A program made the translations under genes and the position numbers. The notes under the pieces were generated by a model. That model searched no databases and was not told where the DNA came from. It saw nothing but the letters and a program-made list of their open reading frames with translations. DNA of 64,000 nt. Source: Rhodopila globiformis (GTDB lineage Bacteria > Pseudomonadota > Alphaproteobacteria > Acetobacterales > Acetobacteraceae). How positions within the stretch are numbered: the first letter of the stretch is position 1; every line of letters starts with the position of its first letter. Positions 1 to 9,241 of this stretch are shown one piece after another. The stretch covers positions 32,349 through 96,348 of the forward strand of contig NZ_NHRY01000252.1 in NCBI RefSeq assembly GCF_002937115.1. The letters are read 5' to 3'.

Positions 1-207
1 GGGCGGACAGGGCAAGGGCGATCCGCCCGCGCCGGCGCGCCGGCGCGCCGGCGGCGGTTGCGACTCGATTCCGAAACTGCATAGCGCCGGGCAGCGTGTC
101 CTGGCATCCCCACGCGAGAAAAGCCCGTCAGCAATCGGCCCTTGCGGTTCCGTGGGCCAGTTCCTTAAAGGGAGTCATGAAATGGCCGGCCGTCGGGTAT
201 CCGTTCC
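1..207. other. Left-edge intergenic DNA
   Basis: No gene is supported here. The first 60 bases contain a short GC-only run in which GCCGGCGCGCC is repeated. The rest is presumably the upstream region of the lipoprotein gene that starts at 208. No clear promoter was seen. Confidence 0.5.
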
Positions 208-677
208 ATGAGCAGCCCGGTCGGGTTCGCGCGCCGCTTCGCCCTGGCGGCGGCCCTGGCCCTGCTGGCCGGATGCAGCGGGTCGGTCAAGGTCGGGCCG
301 GACGCCGTCGCCGGGCTGGCGCCCGATGGCACCGTGGACATGCAGCAGGTCCAGGTCGCCTATATCGGCAGCGGCGGCGGCGGCAGCGGCACGCTGTTCT
401 ATCGCGGCCGGGCCTACCCGTTCACCGTCGGCGGCCTGGGTATCGGCGGCATCGGGCCTCCTCGATGGAAGCCAAGGGCGAGGTCTACAAGCTGGCCGAC
501 ATCGCCCAGTTCCCCGGCGCCTACGGCCAGGCTCGTTACGGCTTCGCCTTCGGCACCAAAAGCGCCGGCGACCTGTGGCTGCAGAACGAAGCCGGCGTGA
601 TCATGCATCTTCATGCCAAACGCGAGGGGCTGGTGCTCAGCCTGGGCGGCGATGCGGTCGTTATTTCGATGCAATAG
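208..677 (+). pseudogene. DUF1134-like lipoprotein, frameshifted
   Basis: The 5' half (from ATG 208) encodes a lipoprotein signal with lipobox LLAGC (Cys about 23), then a mature segment containing GSGTLFYRGRAYPFTVGG. Around 455-465 the homologous reading continues in another frame (GEVYKLADIAQFPGAYGQAR ... DAVVISMQ) and ends at TAG 675-677. The two halves together match the layout I recall for DUF1134/EipA-like envelope proteins of alphaproteobacteria: a Gly-rich strand, then a segment ending in a hydrophobic strand. One base appears to be missing near GGCATCGGG|CCTCC. Either the gene is a recent pseudogene or the sequence has an indel error. The next gene overlaps its 3' end in a different frame. 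Family role: envelope-associated, poorly understood. Confidence 0.6.
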
Positions 678-1551
678 CTGCGCAGGCCCGGCCACGGGCG
701 CAACCGCCCTGTCCCGGCCACCCGCCAGGGCCGCGTGCGTCGCCGTCTTCCTGCTGCTGGGACTGCTGCCCGCGCGGGCCGAGGTATCGCCGCAGGACGG
801 CTACACCAAGGACGGGGCGCCGCAGATCCATATCGAGCTGGCGCCCTATCTCTGGCTGCCGGCCAGCAACGCCCAGGTGACGCTGGGCAACGGCGCCACC
901 GCGGCGGCCAGCGCCGGGGTCCCGAGCCTGTCCCAGCTCGCCAACGTGCTGACGGGCGCCTTCATGGGCGTGGGCGTGCTGCGCTACGGGCCATGGTCCG
1001 GTGAACTGAACATCGACTATGTCGGCGCCTCGCAGAACAAGGGCCTGCCGCCGGACGTGCTCGGCCGGCCGCGCTCCCTGACCATCGACGTCTCGACCGT
1101 GCGCGTGGCGCCCGGCATCGGCTACCAGGTGTTCAACGGCTTCGTCGGCGGCATTCCCGCAACCCTGGACGGGCGCGTCGGCTTTGCCTGGTTCTCCGCC
1201 AGCAGCACGCTCGATCTCGACCGGATCGGCCTGCTGGGCCGCGAACGGGTGATCGGCATCAGCCAGAGCGGCGACTTCACCCAGCCCTGGCTGGGACTGC
1301 GGGGAGCGATCTATCCCAGCCCGCGCTGGCGCTTCATGCTCGAGGCGCAGGGGCAGGGGTTCGGCGTCAGCGGCGGCTCCTGGGGCTGGCAGGTTTCCGC
1401 CATCGGCACCTGGGCGGCTACGTCCTGGCTGAACCTCAACGCCGGCTTCATGGCCTTGCACGAGTCCGGCAACCTGGACGCCAGCCGCGCTGTCAAGGCC
1501 TTCAACGCCACGCTGTATGGGCCGGTGCTCAGCGTTTCTTTTACGTTCTGA
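652..1551 (+). CDS. Outer-membrane beta-barrel protein (uncharacterised)
   Basis: A 299-aa protein if started at ATG 652, which overlaps the end of the preceding gene by 26 bp. A hydrophobic segment (VAVFLLLGLLPARA) ends in a plausible signal-peptidase site before AEVSPQDGY. The mature part has alternating aromatic/hydrophobic strands (IELAPYLWLPASN, WSGELNIDYVGAS, VAPGIGYQVF, WLGLRGAIYPSPRWRFML) and ends SVSFTF. The terminal phenylalanine is the classical outer-membrane assembly signal. No specific transport motif is recognised. The N-terminal region before the signal peptide is long, so the true start could lie downstream. Function is unknown; an 8-12 stranded barrel is the inference. Confidence 0.7.
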   Translation: MRSLFRCNSCAGPATGATALSRPPARAACVAVFLLLGLLPARAEVSPQDGYTKDGAPQIHIELAPYLWLPASNAQVTLGNGATAAASAGVPSLSQLANVLTGAFMGVGVLRYGPWSGELNIDYVGASQNKGLPPDVLGRPRSLTIDVSTVRVAPGIGYQVFNGFVGGIPATLDGRVGFAWFSASSTLDLDRIGLLGRERVIGISQSGDFTQPWLGLRGAIYPSPRWRFMLEAQGQGFGVSGGSWGWQVSAIGTWAATSWLNLNAGFMALHESGNLDASRAVKAFNATLYGPVLSVSFTF

Positions 1552-1659
1552 ACTGGACGGGCGGCGTCCCGCCCAGTATACTGCAGGAGCAGTCGTGGCG
1601 CTGCAACGACTTCACCGTTGCCGGCACGCTGTGCCGGGTCACGAACGGGAGGATGGATC

Positions 1660-2049
1660 ATGACGGCGAATGGATGGCGCGTCGGCCGGCGGCAGCTGGG
1701 TGGCGGCACGCTGGCGGCGATTCTGATGATCGGCCTGGGCGCCGGGGACGCTTTTTCGTTGCAAATCCGTGATACCAGCCCCAGGGCGAACGCGGTCATC
1801 CACGGGCGCCACGCCGCTTTCGTGCTGCGCTTCGACGGGCCGGTCGATCATATCCGGTCGCGCATGGAAATCGTCCAATCGGGCAAGGTGATCCACGTGC
1901 TGGTGCCGCGTGAGGACAGCGCGCCGAATGTTCTGTTCGCGTCCGGCGAGACGCCACCACCCGGGCAGTATACCCTGCATTGGCAGGTCCGCGCCGAGCA
2001 GGGCAGCGTGGTCAGTGAAGGCGACCTTCCGTTCTCGGTGCAACAATAG
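1660..2049 (+). CDS. CopC-domain-like periplasmic protein lacking canonical copper histidines
   Basis: A 129-aa protein; ATG 1660 follows a GGGAGGA ribosome-binding site. A signal peptide (LAAILMIGLGAGDAFS) precedes a CopC-like beta-sandwich: SPRANAVIHGRHAAFVLRFDG, then LVPREDSAPNVLF, then PPGQYTLHWQVRAEQGSVVSEGDLPFSV. CopC proteins carry Cu(I)/Cu(II) in the periplasm, usually using a mature N-terminal His and a His in the ADGH turn. Here the mature start is LQIRDTSP and the turn reads AEQGSVV, so both copper(II) histidines appear lost. It is probably a structural relative with another ligand or partner. No copD neighbour is present. Confidence 0.65.
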   Translation: MTANGWRVGRRQLGGGTLAAILMIGLGAGDAFSLQIRDTSPRANAVIHGRHAAFVLRFDGPVDHIRSRMEIVQSGKVIHVLVPREDSAPNVLFASGETPPPGQYTLHWQVRAEQGSVVSEGDLPFSVQQ

Positions 2050-2129
2050 CGGGCGCCGCGGGCCATCACGGTAAGGCAACGGCCACTGCCGCCAGGGCCG
2101 CGCTGCCCGCCCGCGCCTTTTCGTTGTGG

Positions 2130-2966
2130 CTACGGCGCCGCGACGGCGCGGTAATAAAGCCCGTTCGCGCCATAGGCCGGCGACAGCCAGTAGCCGCCAC
2201 TGCCGGAGCAATAGTAGTACGGCGTGCCGCCGCGCGGGGAATAGGCACAGCCGCCGGGCAGGGCGGCGAAGCTGGCACCGGCGGCCACCCCGGCGGCATA
2301 GCCGCTCGCCGAGCCGGCCGCGACGCCGGCATTATAGGCGTTCGCGGTGTTCGCCGCCGCAACGGTCGCGCCCACGGCGGTTCCCACCGCCGCGCCGGCC
2401 AGCGCGGCGCCGGCATAGCCCCAGCCGCTGCCGCCGCAGTTGTAGCAACCCGAGGCGCCGTAATAATTCACCGTCGCCGGCTGATGGTAATACCCGCCGT
2501 ACGACGCCGTGGTGCCGTAATAGCCGGTGTGCGCCACCGCGCCACCGCTCGTCGCCGTGGCATGATAGTAACCCCCGTAATCACTGGCATGATAGGCACC
2601 CGTGGCGTTCGCCTCGGTGCCGTGCGCATAGCCGCCGGCATCGCTGGCGTGATAGGCGCCTGTGGCATTTGCCGCCGAGCCATGCTCATAGCCGCCGAGA
2701 TCGCTGGAATGCGCCACGCCCCGGGACGAGACCGTGGTGGAGTGCTGGTACCCACCGTAGCTGCCGCTGTGCGTGTAGCCGCCCCCGGAATCGGCATGCC
2801 AGCCGCCGCCGGCGCCATGCCAGCCGCCGCCGCTGCCCCAGCCGTGGAAGCCGCCGCCGCCTTCCAAGCCATGGTAACCGCCGCCGCCGTGGAACCATGC
2901 CAGGCCCGACTGTGGCGACAGGGCCAGGATCATTGCCGCCCCGGCTGCCAGAAGCTTCTCTCGCAT
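2130..2966 (-). CDS. Gly/His/Tyr-rich secreted low-complexity protein
   Basis: A 278-aa protein with an N-terminal signal peptide (LLAAGAAMILALSPQSGLA). The mature part is dominated by GGGYHG / GGGWHG units and then by about six imperfect repeats of roughly 17-18 residues built on NATGAYHASDAGGYAHG. A central Ala/Gly segment (AGAAVGTAVGATVAAANTANAYNAGVAAG) resembles a glycine-zipper. The C-terminal third has pairs of Cys (CYNCGG, GGCAYSP, YYYCSG) that could form disulfides. It is a cell-envelope or extracellular matrix-type protein. The many histidines could bind metal, but no function is assigned. It lies alone and converges with the CopC-like gene. Confidence 0.7.
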   Translation of the reverse strand: MREKLLAAGAAMILALSPQSGLAWFHGGGGYHGLEGGGGFHGWGSGGGWHGAGGGWHADSGGGYTHSGSYGGYQHSTTVSSRGVAHSSDLGGYEHGSAANATGAYHASDAGGYAHGTEANATGAYHASDYGGYYHATATSGGAVAHTGYYGTTASYGGYYHQPATVNYYGASGCYNCGGSGWGYAGAALAGAAVGTAVGATVAAANTANAYNAGVAAGSASGYAAGVAAGASFAALPGGCAYSPRGGTPYYYCSGSGGYWLSPAYGANGLYYRAVAAP

Positions 2967-3015
2967 AACCGCAGTCCCTTCCGTTGTGATTGCCGTCAGG
3001 TAACGAAACGCCGGC

Positions 3016-3849
3016 CTACGGCTGTTTTGCCGGCGGCGGTCTGCCCGCTGCCGGACGCGGCGACTCGGCCGGCGGCGGCGCGAAGGCCATGCGCTTCGCC
3101 GCTTGCGCCCTGGACGAACTGAACGCTGTCATGTCGACCGGCATGTTCAGCTTCCAGTCGGAATAATCCGTCTGGTACAGCGCGTGCGCCGGCTCGTTCG
3201 GATAGGTCACGCGCACCATCCGTGGCAGATGGTCGGCCGCGCCGATCCACAATTCCGCCTGCACGTTGTCGCCTTCGATCGCCACGATGTCGGTTGTCGT
3301 ACGGCCCACCACCACCGATTGGCCGACATAGAACGCCGACTTCAGGTTCTTGTCGAACACCTCGCACGGCCGGGAGACGATGACGTCCGCGAACGGGAAA
3401 TAGATCGCGCCGATGTCCCACGCCGCATCCAGCATCTGGTCGATCGTCGGCGGTGCCTTGGCGATCGCGACCAGGTTCGCCGACGGCACGAAGGCCATCA
3501 TGGTGTTGCCATCGTAATAGAATTCGTCCGGCACGCCGTCGCCGGGCCTGATGACCCGCAGCTTGTCGGGCCGCTGCAGCGTCACGTGGCTGAGCACGGT
3601 GTAGAACAGCGGCTGCCCGTTGCGCGCATTCCGTTGATAGGTGTCGACCGCCGTGAACGACATGGTGCGGGCGCTGCCCAGGGTGTCGCACGCGGCGTGC
3701 AGGATGGCGAGCACCTTCGGTTCGATCTTCGGCGGCCCGGCCGGCTTTGTCGCGCCGTCCTGCGCCGCGGCCGGAGCCAGGCGCGCCGCGCCAACCACCA
3801 GCAACGCCGACAGGGCGAGCCGACCAAAACAACTCATGACAATTCGCAT
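3016..3849 (-). CDS. Periplasmic DUF2092-family protein
   Basis: A 277-aa protein. ATG at 3849 is chosen because it follows GGGGAAGAC and opens directly on the signal peptide (LALSALLVVGAARLAPAAAQ). The mature domain (DTLGSARTMSFTAVDTYQR ... QRPDKLRVIRPGDG ... FYYDGNTMMAF ... LWIGAADHLPRMVRVTY) matches the LolA/LolB-like half-barrel fold of DUF2092 proteins. These are thought to be envelope proteins, but none has a firm role. The C-terminus is Pro-rich (APPPAESPRPAAGRPPPAKQP). It is the first of several minus-strand envelope genes that also include the OmpA lipoprotein. Confidence 0.75.
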   Translation of the reverse strand: MRIVMSCFGRLALSALLVVGAARLAPAAAQDGATKPAGPPKIEPKVLAILHAACDTLGSARTMSFTAVDTYQRNARNGQPLFYTVLSHVTLQRPDKLRVIRPGDGVPDEFYYDGNTMMAFVPSANLVAIAKAPPTIDQMLDAAWDIGAIYFPFADVIVSRPCEVFDKNLKSAFYVGQSVVVGRTTTDIVAIEGDNVQAELWIGAADHLPRMVRVTYPNEPAHALYQTDYSDWKLNMPVDMTAFSSSRAQAAKRMAFAPPPAESPRPAAGRPPPAKQP

Positions 3850-4008
3850 CGGCTTGTCTTCCCCATTGCGCGCGGTCCTGCTGTGCAGCGACGTTACGCA
3901 TCCGGCCGGAAACAGCAACGCGGCAGGGCGCCATGCATGACGCCCCGCGGCCAACCACGGCAGACCGGTCCCACCCCGGGCCGCGCGGCCCGGGAGGAAA
4001 TAGTTCGG

Positions 4009-4563
4009 CTAGGACGCCAGCGTGATCTCCACCCGGCGGTTCTTGGCTCGTCCCGCTGCCGTATCGTTCGACGCGACCGGCGAGGCCTCACCCCAGCCCT
4101 TGGCCGAAACCATGTCCGGCTTCACGCCCTGGGAGATCAGGAACTGCATCACATCCTCGGCACGCTTCTGCGACAGTTCCTCGTTGGAGGTGATCCCTTC
4201 CTGCTTCAGCCGCGGGCCGATCGGCGCGTTGTCGGTGTAGCCGTTGACGACAAGCTTGTTTTCCTGCGTCGATGCCAGCCTCTGCGCCAGCTTGGCAATG
4301 ATCCGCTTGCCGGCCGCCGACATGTGATAGCCGCCCGACGGGAACAGCAGGTCACTGTTGACGGTGTACTTGATCGCCCCCTGCAGCCGGGAAATCTGCT
4401 GCTGCTGCGTGGCAATCTGCTGCTGCTGCTGCGTCACCTGCGACTGCAGCTGCTGGTTCTGCGCCTGCAGGGCGTCGTAGTCGGATCTCGACACGCACCC
4501 TGCCAGCACGAACGCGGCTGCCAGCGATCCCGCGGCGAGGCTTCGTTGTATCGGCTTGTTCAT
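4009..4563 (-). CDS. OmpA-family peptidoglycan-binding lipoprotein
   Basis: A 184-aa protein; ATG 4563 is preceded by AAGGAGAAC. The lipobox VLAGC places the lipidated Cys at about residue 23. Residues 28-60 form a Gln-rich coiled coil (YDALQAQNQQLQSQV and QQQQIA repeats). The C-terminal 110 residues are an OmpA domain with the NGYTDNAPIG and ELSQKRAEDV segments and terminal RRVEI that line the diaminopimelate pocket. It should tether the outer membrane to peptidoglycan, like YiaD or Pal-related proteins. It is not accompanied by tol genes, so it is a stand-alone OmpA lipoprotein rather than Pal. Confidence 0.88.
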   Translation of the reverse strand: MNKPIQRSLAAGSLAAAFVLAGCVSRSDYDALQAQNQQLQSQVTQQQQQIATQQQQISRLQGAIKYTVNSDLLFPSGGYHMSAAGKRIIAKLAQRLASTQENKLVVNGYTDNAPIGPRLKQEGITSNEELSQKRAEDVMQFLISQGVKPDMVSAKGWGEASPVASNDTAAGRAKNRRVEITLAS

Positions 4564-4663
4564 CACGACCGTTCTCCTTCCTGAGGTTTCCAGGTGGTGC
4601 GGCCTTCGCACCGGCCTGGCGGGTCCCACAGCGGCAGTCCACGCATCCCGCGGGCGCCGCGAT

Positions 4664-7189
4664 CTAGTTTGCGTCCTGTCCCGCGCGATAGGCGGCCTCG
4701 AGCTTCCGCACGTCCGCCGGCGTCAGCTTCGGCCGCTCGAGTTGGATCGTCAGCTTGTCGATCTTGCCGGTGAACCGGAACGGAACCTGATAATCCCGGT
4801 CGTCCACCGGCGTGCCGGTATCCAACCCGATGTCGAAGGTTTCGTCGATCGGCAGCATGATGGGGATGGTTTGCTCCAGCGTCTGAGTCGAAACGGTCGT
4901 GCCATCCACCTTGAATGTCCCGGTGCCGGAACGGCCAAGCCCGCTGGCGTTGTTGTAGGCCAGCGTGGCGAAGCCAAGCCCGTCGTAATGGAAGTCGTAT
5001 TCAAGCGTGTGCTTGCCGGGAGCCAGCGCCTCGGCGCCTTCCCAGCGCACCCGCTGCAGGTTCAGCAGGTTCCAGGTGAAAACAGGCTTGCCGTGCAGCA
5101 GATACAGCGCGTAGCCGCCGAAGCGCCCGCCATCGGTCACGACCATGCCCTCGGCGCCACCCTCCGGCACGTCGATGCTGGCGGTGATGGTATAGGACGT
5201 CGCCAGCAGGTTGGGCGCGGCGCCCGTGGGAATGCCGGCAACCGGGACCCCCGCGTAGGTGAATTCGGTACGGCCCGCCGACAGCGACGGCCGCGGCGTC
5301 ACCATGCGCGTAACGGCCGAGGCATCCAGCGGCAGCACCTGGTATTTCGCGAACTCACCGAACATCAGGTCGGTCATTTCCCGCATCCGGCGCGGGTTCT
5401 GCGCCGCGACGTCGGTGTACTGGGTCCAGTCGTGCCGGAGGTCGTACAGTTCGAATTTAAAACCACTCGCCGGATCGAGCACCACGTTGCCCAGGCCCGC
5501 ATCCCACGGCGCGCGGGTGGGAACGGCGCTGAGCATCCAGCCATTGTCATACAGGCCCTGCACGCCCATCATTTCGAAATACTGTGTCCGGTGCGGCGAC
5601 GGCGCGCTGGCGTTGCCGAAGCTGTACACCATGCTGACGCCCTCGATCGGCTTTTGCGTGATGCCGTCAACGGTGTTCGGCGCGGCGATGCCCGTTGCCT
5701 CCAGGATTGTCGGCACGATGTCGATCACGTGGTGGAACTGCGGGCGGATGCCGCCCTTGTCGGTAATCCGCGCGGGCCAGGAGATCGCCACGCCCTGCCG
5801 CACGCCGCCGAAGAACGATGGCACCTGCTTGGTCCATTTGAACGGCGTATCGAACGCCCAGGCCCAGCCGACGGCCATGTGCGGATAGGTCTGGTCGCTG
5901 CCCCAGACGTCGTACCACGCCATTTGCTGCTCGGCCGTCAGGGCAACGCCGTTGAAGGTCAGAAGTTCGTCCGGCGTGCCGTTTGGCGTACCTTCGGCCG
6001 AGGCGCCGTTGTCGCCGCTGATGTAGATGATCAGCGTGTTGTCGAGCTTGCCCATGTCCTGCACCGCCTGGATCACCCGGCCGATCTCGTGGTCGGTGTA
6101 GGCCAGGTAGGCCGCATAGACGTTGGCCTGGCGGATAAACAGCTTCTTTTCGACGCCGGTCAGTTCATCCCAGTTCTTCAGCAGGTCGTGCGGCCAGGGC
6201 GTCAGTTTGGCATCGGCCGGAATGACCCCGAGCCGCTTCTGGTTGGCGAAGATCTGCGTGCGCAGTTCGTTCCAGCCCTTGTCGAACAGATGCAGATCGC
6301 TGATCCTGCTGATCCATTCCGGAGTCGGATGGTGCGGCGCGTGGGTGCCGCCGGGCACGTAGTAGAGGAAGAACGGAATCCTGGGGTCGATGTCATTCAA
6401 CTGGTGCAGCCAGTGCACCGCGTCATCCGCCATTGCGGTGGTCAGGTTCCACTGCGGATGCCCGACATAGGGGTAGATCGGCGTGGTGTTGCGGAACAGG
6501 TTCGGCTGCCACTGGCTGGTGTCGCCGCCGACGAAGCCAAAGAAATAGTCGAATCCCATGCCTCTCGGCCATTGGTCGAACGGGCCGGCCTGGCTCGCCT
6601 GATAGGTCGGGGTGTTGTGGTCCTTGCCGAACCACGACGTGCGGTAGCCGTTGTCCCGCAGGATGCGGCCGATTGTGGCGCTGTCCTTCGGGATGATCGA
6701 GTTGTAGCCCGGGAAACCAGTTGATTGCTCCGAAACGACACCAAAACCGACCGAGTGGTGGTTGCGGCCGGTGATCAGCGCCGCGCGCGTCGGTGAGCAC
6801 AGGGCGGTGGAGTGGAAATTGGTGTAGCGCAGCCCATCCCTGGCAATGCGGTCGAGCGCCGGCGTGGGAATGACGCCGCCGAAGGTCGACGGCGCCGCGA
6901 AGCCGACGTCATCCGTCATGATCAGCAGGATATTGGGCGCGCCCTTCGGCGGCACCACGCGCATCGGCCAGGCCGGCCTGGACTGGTCGGCGTTCAGCCC
7001 GATCTGGCCGGTGAACGGTTGCGGCGGCGGCGGCAGCACATGCCCGTCGATCGTGGTGGTTGCATCCGGCGAGCCCGGGACGCCGGTGACCTGCTGGGCC
7101 TGGACGGCCGGCATCCCCAGAGCCAACGCCAGGCAGGCCAGCACGACGCCGCGAACCAATGTGCCACGCAGGAAGCCGCAAAGACGCAT
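4664..7189 (-). CDS. Secreted arylsulfatase (formylglycine type)
   Basis: An 841-aa protein with a signal peptide (VVLACLALALGMPAVQA). The sulfatase signature CSPTRAALITGR begins at Cys131, the residue converted to formylglycine. Upstream, LLIMTDDVG supplies metal-binding aspartates; ISGDNGAS and GGTHAPHHP supply further calcium/sulfate ligands. The C-terminal 250 residues are a beta-rich extension (GGRFGGYALYLLHGKPVFTWNLL) typical of long bacterial arylsulfatases of the 750-850 aa class. It hydrolyses sulfate esters in the periplasm, probably for sulfur scavenging. A formylglycine-generating enzyme gene is not in this window. No sulfur-uptake genes are adjacent. Confidence 0.92.
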   Translation of the reverse strand: MRLCGFLRGTLVRGVVLACLALALGMPAVQAQQVTGVPGSPDATTTIDGHVLPPPPQPFTGQIGLNADQSRPAWPMRVVPPKGAPNILLIMTDDVGFAAPSTFGGVIPTPALDRIARDGLRYTNFHSTALCSPTRAALITGRNHHSVGFGVVSEQSTGFPGYNSIIPKDSATIGRILRDNGYRTSWFGKDHNTPTYQASQAGPFDQWPRGMGFDYFFGFVGGDTSQWQPNLFRNTTPIYPYVGHPQWNLTTAMADDAVHWLHQLNDIDPRIPFFLYYVPGGTHAPHHPTPEWISRISDLHLFDKGWNELRTQIFANQKRLGVIPADAKLTPWPHDLLKNWDELTGVEKKLFIRQANVYAAYLAYTDHEIGRVIQAVQDMGKLDNTLIIYISGDNGASAEGTPNGTPDELLTFNGVALTAEQQMAWYDVWGSDQTYPHMAVGWAWAFDTPFKWTKQVPSFFGGVRQGVAISWPARITDKGGIRPQFHHVIDIVPTILEATGIAAPNTVDGITQKPIEGVSMVYSFGNASAPSPHRTQYFEMMGVQGLYDNGWMLSAVPTRAPWDAGLGNVVLDPASGFKFELYDLRHDWTQYTDVAAQNPRRMREMTDLMFGEFAKYQVLPLDASAVTRMVTPRPSLSAGRTEFTYAGVPVAGIPTGAAPNLLATSYTITASIDVPEGGAEGMVVTDGGRFGGYALYLLHGKPVFTWNLLNLQRVRWEGAEALAPGKHTLEYDFHYDGLGFATLAYNNASGLGRSGTGTFKVDGTTVSTQTLEQTIPIMLPIDETFDIGLDTGTPVDDRDYQVPFRFTGKIDKLTIQLERPKLTPADVRKLEAAYRAGQDAN

Positions 7190-7429
7190 CCTCGACCCCG
7201 TCGCCGTTCATGATGCAGTGGGAACGACAGCTATCACCCGGGCCGCCGCGGTGACTATGCCAATTCGGCAAACACCGCGGTTTGCGCGCCGGATTGGCAG
7301 GCAGGTCCGATCACAAGCACTTGTGTCCGTTCGCCGTTTCTGCATAGCACAGGTGAATCTATTCACTTTGCCGTAACGGTCCCGCCGTGGCGTGGGATGC
7401 GCCCGGCGAACCGGCCCAGGGCATCATGG

Positions 7430-7960
7430 TCATTCCTGGCCGCGGCGCGGGCCTTTGCGGAACAGCATCCGGTTCAGGACACCTTCGCCCAGCACCTCGC
7501 CGACTTCCCGGTAGGCGAAATACGGCAGCAGGATCAGCAGCAGCACCAGGCACGTCGCGACGATCTGCAGCCAGGTGCCGCCGGCAAACTGCGCCAGCGA
7601 GACGCGGAACGACTGTCCGTGCAGCATGCCGGCGATCGCCTCCTCGGCGAGATCCAGCACGAAGAGCAGCGCAAGAAAGGCCAGCGACTTGTGAAGGATC
7701 GGGTAGATCAGCGGCTTGTTGCCGTATCGCTCTCCGATGTGGAGCGCGTGGCCGATCAGCATGAACTTGCCCAGTATCAGCGCCTTGACCGCGGCAAGAC
7801 CGTAGGATGTGTAATCGATCCCCTCGGCACGCAGCACGGCGCCCTTGTAAAGCAGAAGCGTTCCGAAGCAGACGTACAGGTACAGGGACACCGCCACGTA
7901 CCGCTTGAGCTCGTCCGTCGCCCTTTGACGCAGACGCCGTTTCGTTTGAACTTCGTTCAT
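7430..7960 (-). CDS. Small integral membrane protein, unknown function
   Basis: A 176-aa protein with about four hydrophobic segments: YVAVSLYLYVCFGTLLLY near residue 22, VKALILGKFMLIGHAL, KSLAFLALLFVLDLAEEAI, and IVATCLVLLLILLPYFAYREVG. The termini are basic (MNEVQTKRRLRQRATDELKR; RKGPRRGQE), consistent with cytoplasmic ends. I do not recognise a characterised family. It is transcribed divergently from the MBL-fold gene at 8212. Confidence 0.75.
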   Translation of the reverse strand: MNEVQTKRRLRQRATDELKRYVAVSLYLYVCFGTLLLYKGAVLRAEGIDYTSYGLAAVKALILGKFMLIGHALHIGERYGNKPLIYPILHKSLAFLALLFVLDLAEEAIAGMLHGQSFRVSLAQFAGGTWLQIVATCLVLLLILLPYFAYREVGEVLGEGVLNRMLFRKGPRRGQE

Positions 7961-8211
7961 GGCACGTTTCTGTTCAGGACTTCCAGGGGGGCGCCCGGCA
8001 GCACAAGGCCGGCCAGTTGTGCAGAATAGCGAACAAATATCGCCGGGCTGTCAAGAGCCGTGTCAACAACATCCTGCGGCCGCAAACCACGCATCATCCG
8101 GCCGGGACCGGCCCGAAGCGGCCAGATCCGATGGCGTTGGCCTGAACGGCGTGGCATAGCGATGGCCGTGAAGCGGCGCCGTCCGGCGTCGCCTGCCCGA
8201 GTGCCCGTGCC

Positions 8212-9237
8212 ATGCGACCGACCATCCACTGCCACCTCGTCAACGATCCGTTCGGCGACCCCGGGATGTACGCCGACATCATGTTCGAAGGGCGCGCCCT
8301 GCTGTTCGACATCGGCGACATCACGGCGCTGCCGCCGCGAAAGCTGCTGCGGGTCAGCCACGTCTTCGTCAGCCACGCGCACATGGACCACTTCGCCGGC
8401 TTCGACCACCTGCTGCATTTGTTCCTGGGCCGTGACAAGACGCTGGCGTTGTTCGGCCCCGCCGGCTTCATCGACCGGGTGGGGCACAAGCTGCATGCCT
8501 ACACCTGGAACGTCATTCGCAACTACCAGGGCGATCTGGCGCTGGCGGTGACCGAGGTCGCCGAGGACGGCACCCTGCGCCGCGCCCGTTTCCGATCGTC
8601 ACAGGCGTTCCTGCGCGAGTCCATGCCGGACGCCCGCATGGATGGCGACCTGTTGGCTTCCTGTGGTGGGCTGCGGGTTCGTTGCGCGGTGCTGGACCAT
8701 GCGACCCCCTGCCTCGGCTTTGCGATGGAGGAGCCCGCGCATGTCAACATCTGGAAGAACAGGCTGGATGCGATGGGGCTGGCCGTCGGGCCCTGGCTGC
8801 GCGATCTCAAGCGCGCCGTGCTGGACGATCTGCCCGCGGCGACGCCCATCGGCGCCCTGCGCCGCAGCGGCGACGACACCGTTGCGGCGACGTTACCGCT
8901 CGGCGCGCTGCGCGGCCTGGCCGAGGTGACCGCCGGCCAGAAGATCGCCTATGTCGTCGATGTCCGTTACGTGCCCGGCAATATCGGCCGGATCAGACAG
9001 TTGGCGCTTGGCGCTGACGAACTGTTCATTGAATGCGCCTTTCTTCAGGAGGATGCGGAGCAGGCCGCGCGGAAGAACCACCTGACCGCGTGGCAGGCCG
9101 GAAGGTTGGCGCGCCTGTCGCAGGTGAAGCGGCTTGTGCCGTTCCATTTCTCCACCCGCTATATGGATCGCGGCAACGTCCCGGGCGACGAGGCCCGGAC
9201 GGCCTTTCAGGAAACGGGAGGCTTTCGCAATCAGTAA
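8212..9237 (+). CDS. MBL-fold hydrolase, RNase Z-like
   Basis: A 341-aa protein with the metallo-beta-lactamase zinc motif HAHMDH (His55, His57, Asp59, His60) in SHAHMDHFAGFDHLL, and a later metal ligand region VLDHATPCLGFAM. Layout and length fit the ribonuclease Z / ElaC-like group (tRNA 3' processing family), and YVVDVRY plus PFHFSTRY supply the late ligands. Divergence from canonical RNase Z (no clear long exosite arm) leaves a general phosphodiesterase role possible. A strong terminator hairpin follows immediately (9242-9265). Confidence 0.75.
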   Translation: MRPTIHCHLVNDPFGDPGMYADIMFEGRALLFDIGDITALPPRKLLRVSHVFVSHAHMDHFAGFDHLLHLFLGRDKTLALFGPAGFIDRVGHKLHAYTWNVIRNYQGDLALAVTEVAEDGTLRRARFRSSQAFLRESMPDARMDGDLLASCGGLRVRCAVLDHATPCLGFAMEEPAHVNIWKNRLDAMGLAVGPWLRDLKRAVLDDLPAATPIGALRRSGDDTVAATLPLGALRGLAEVTAGQKIAYVVDVRYVPGNIGRIRQLALGADELFIECAFLQEDAEQAARKNHLTAWQAGRLARLSQVKRLVPFHFSTRYMDRGNVPGDEARTAFQETGGFRNQ

Positions 9238-9241
9238 AAAT

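Noticed and set aside
4556..6724. 722-codon plus-strand open frame opposite the arylsulfatase
   Set aside because: Shadow frame of a well-supported sulfatase gene.
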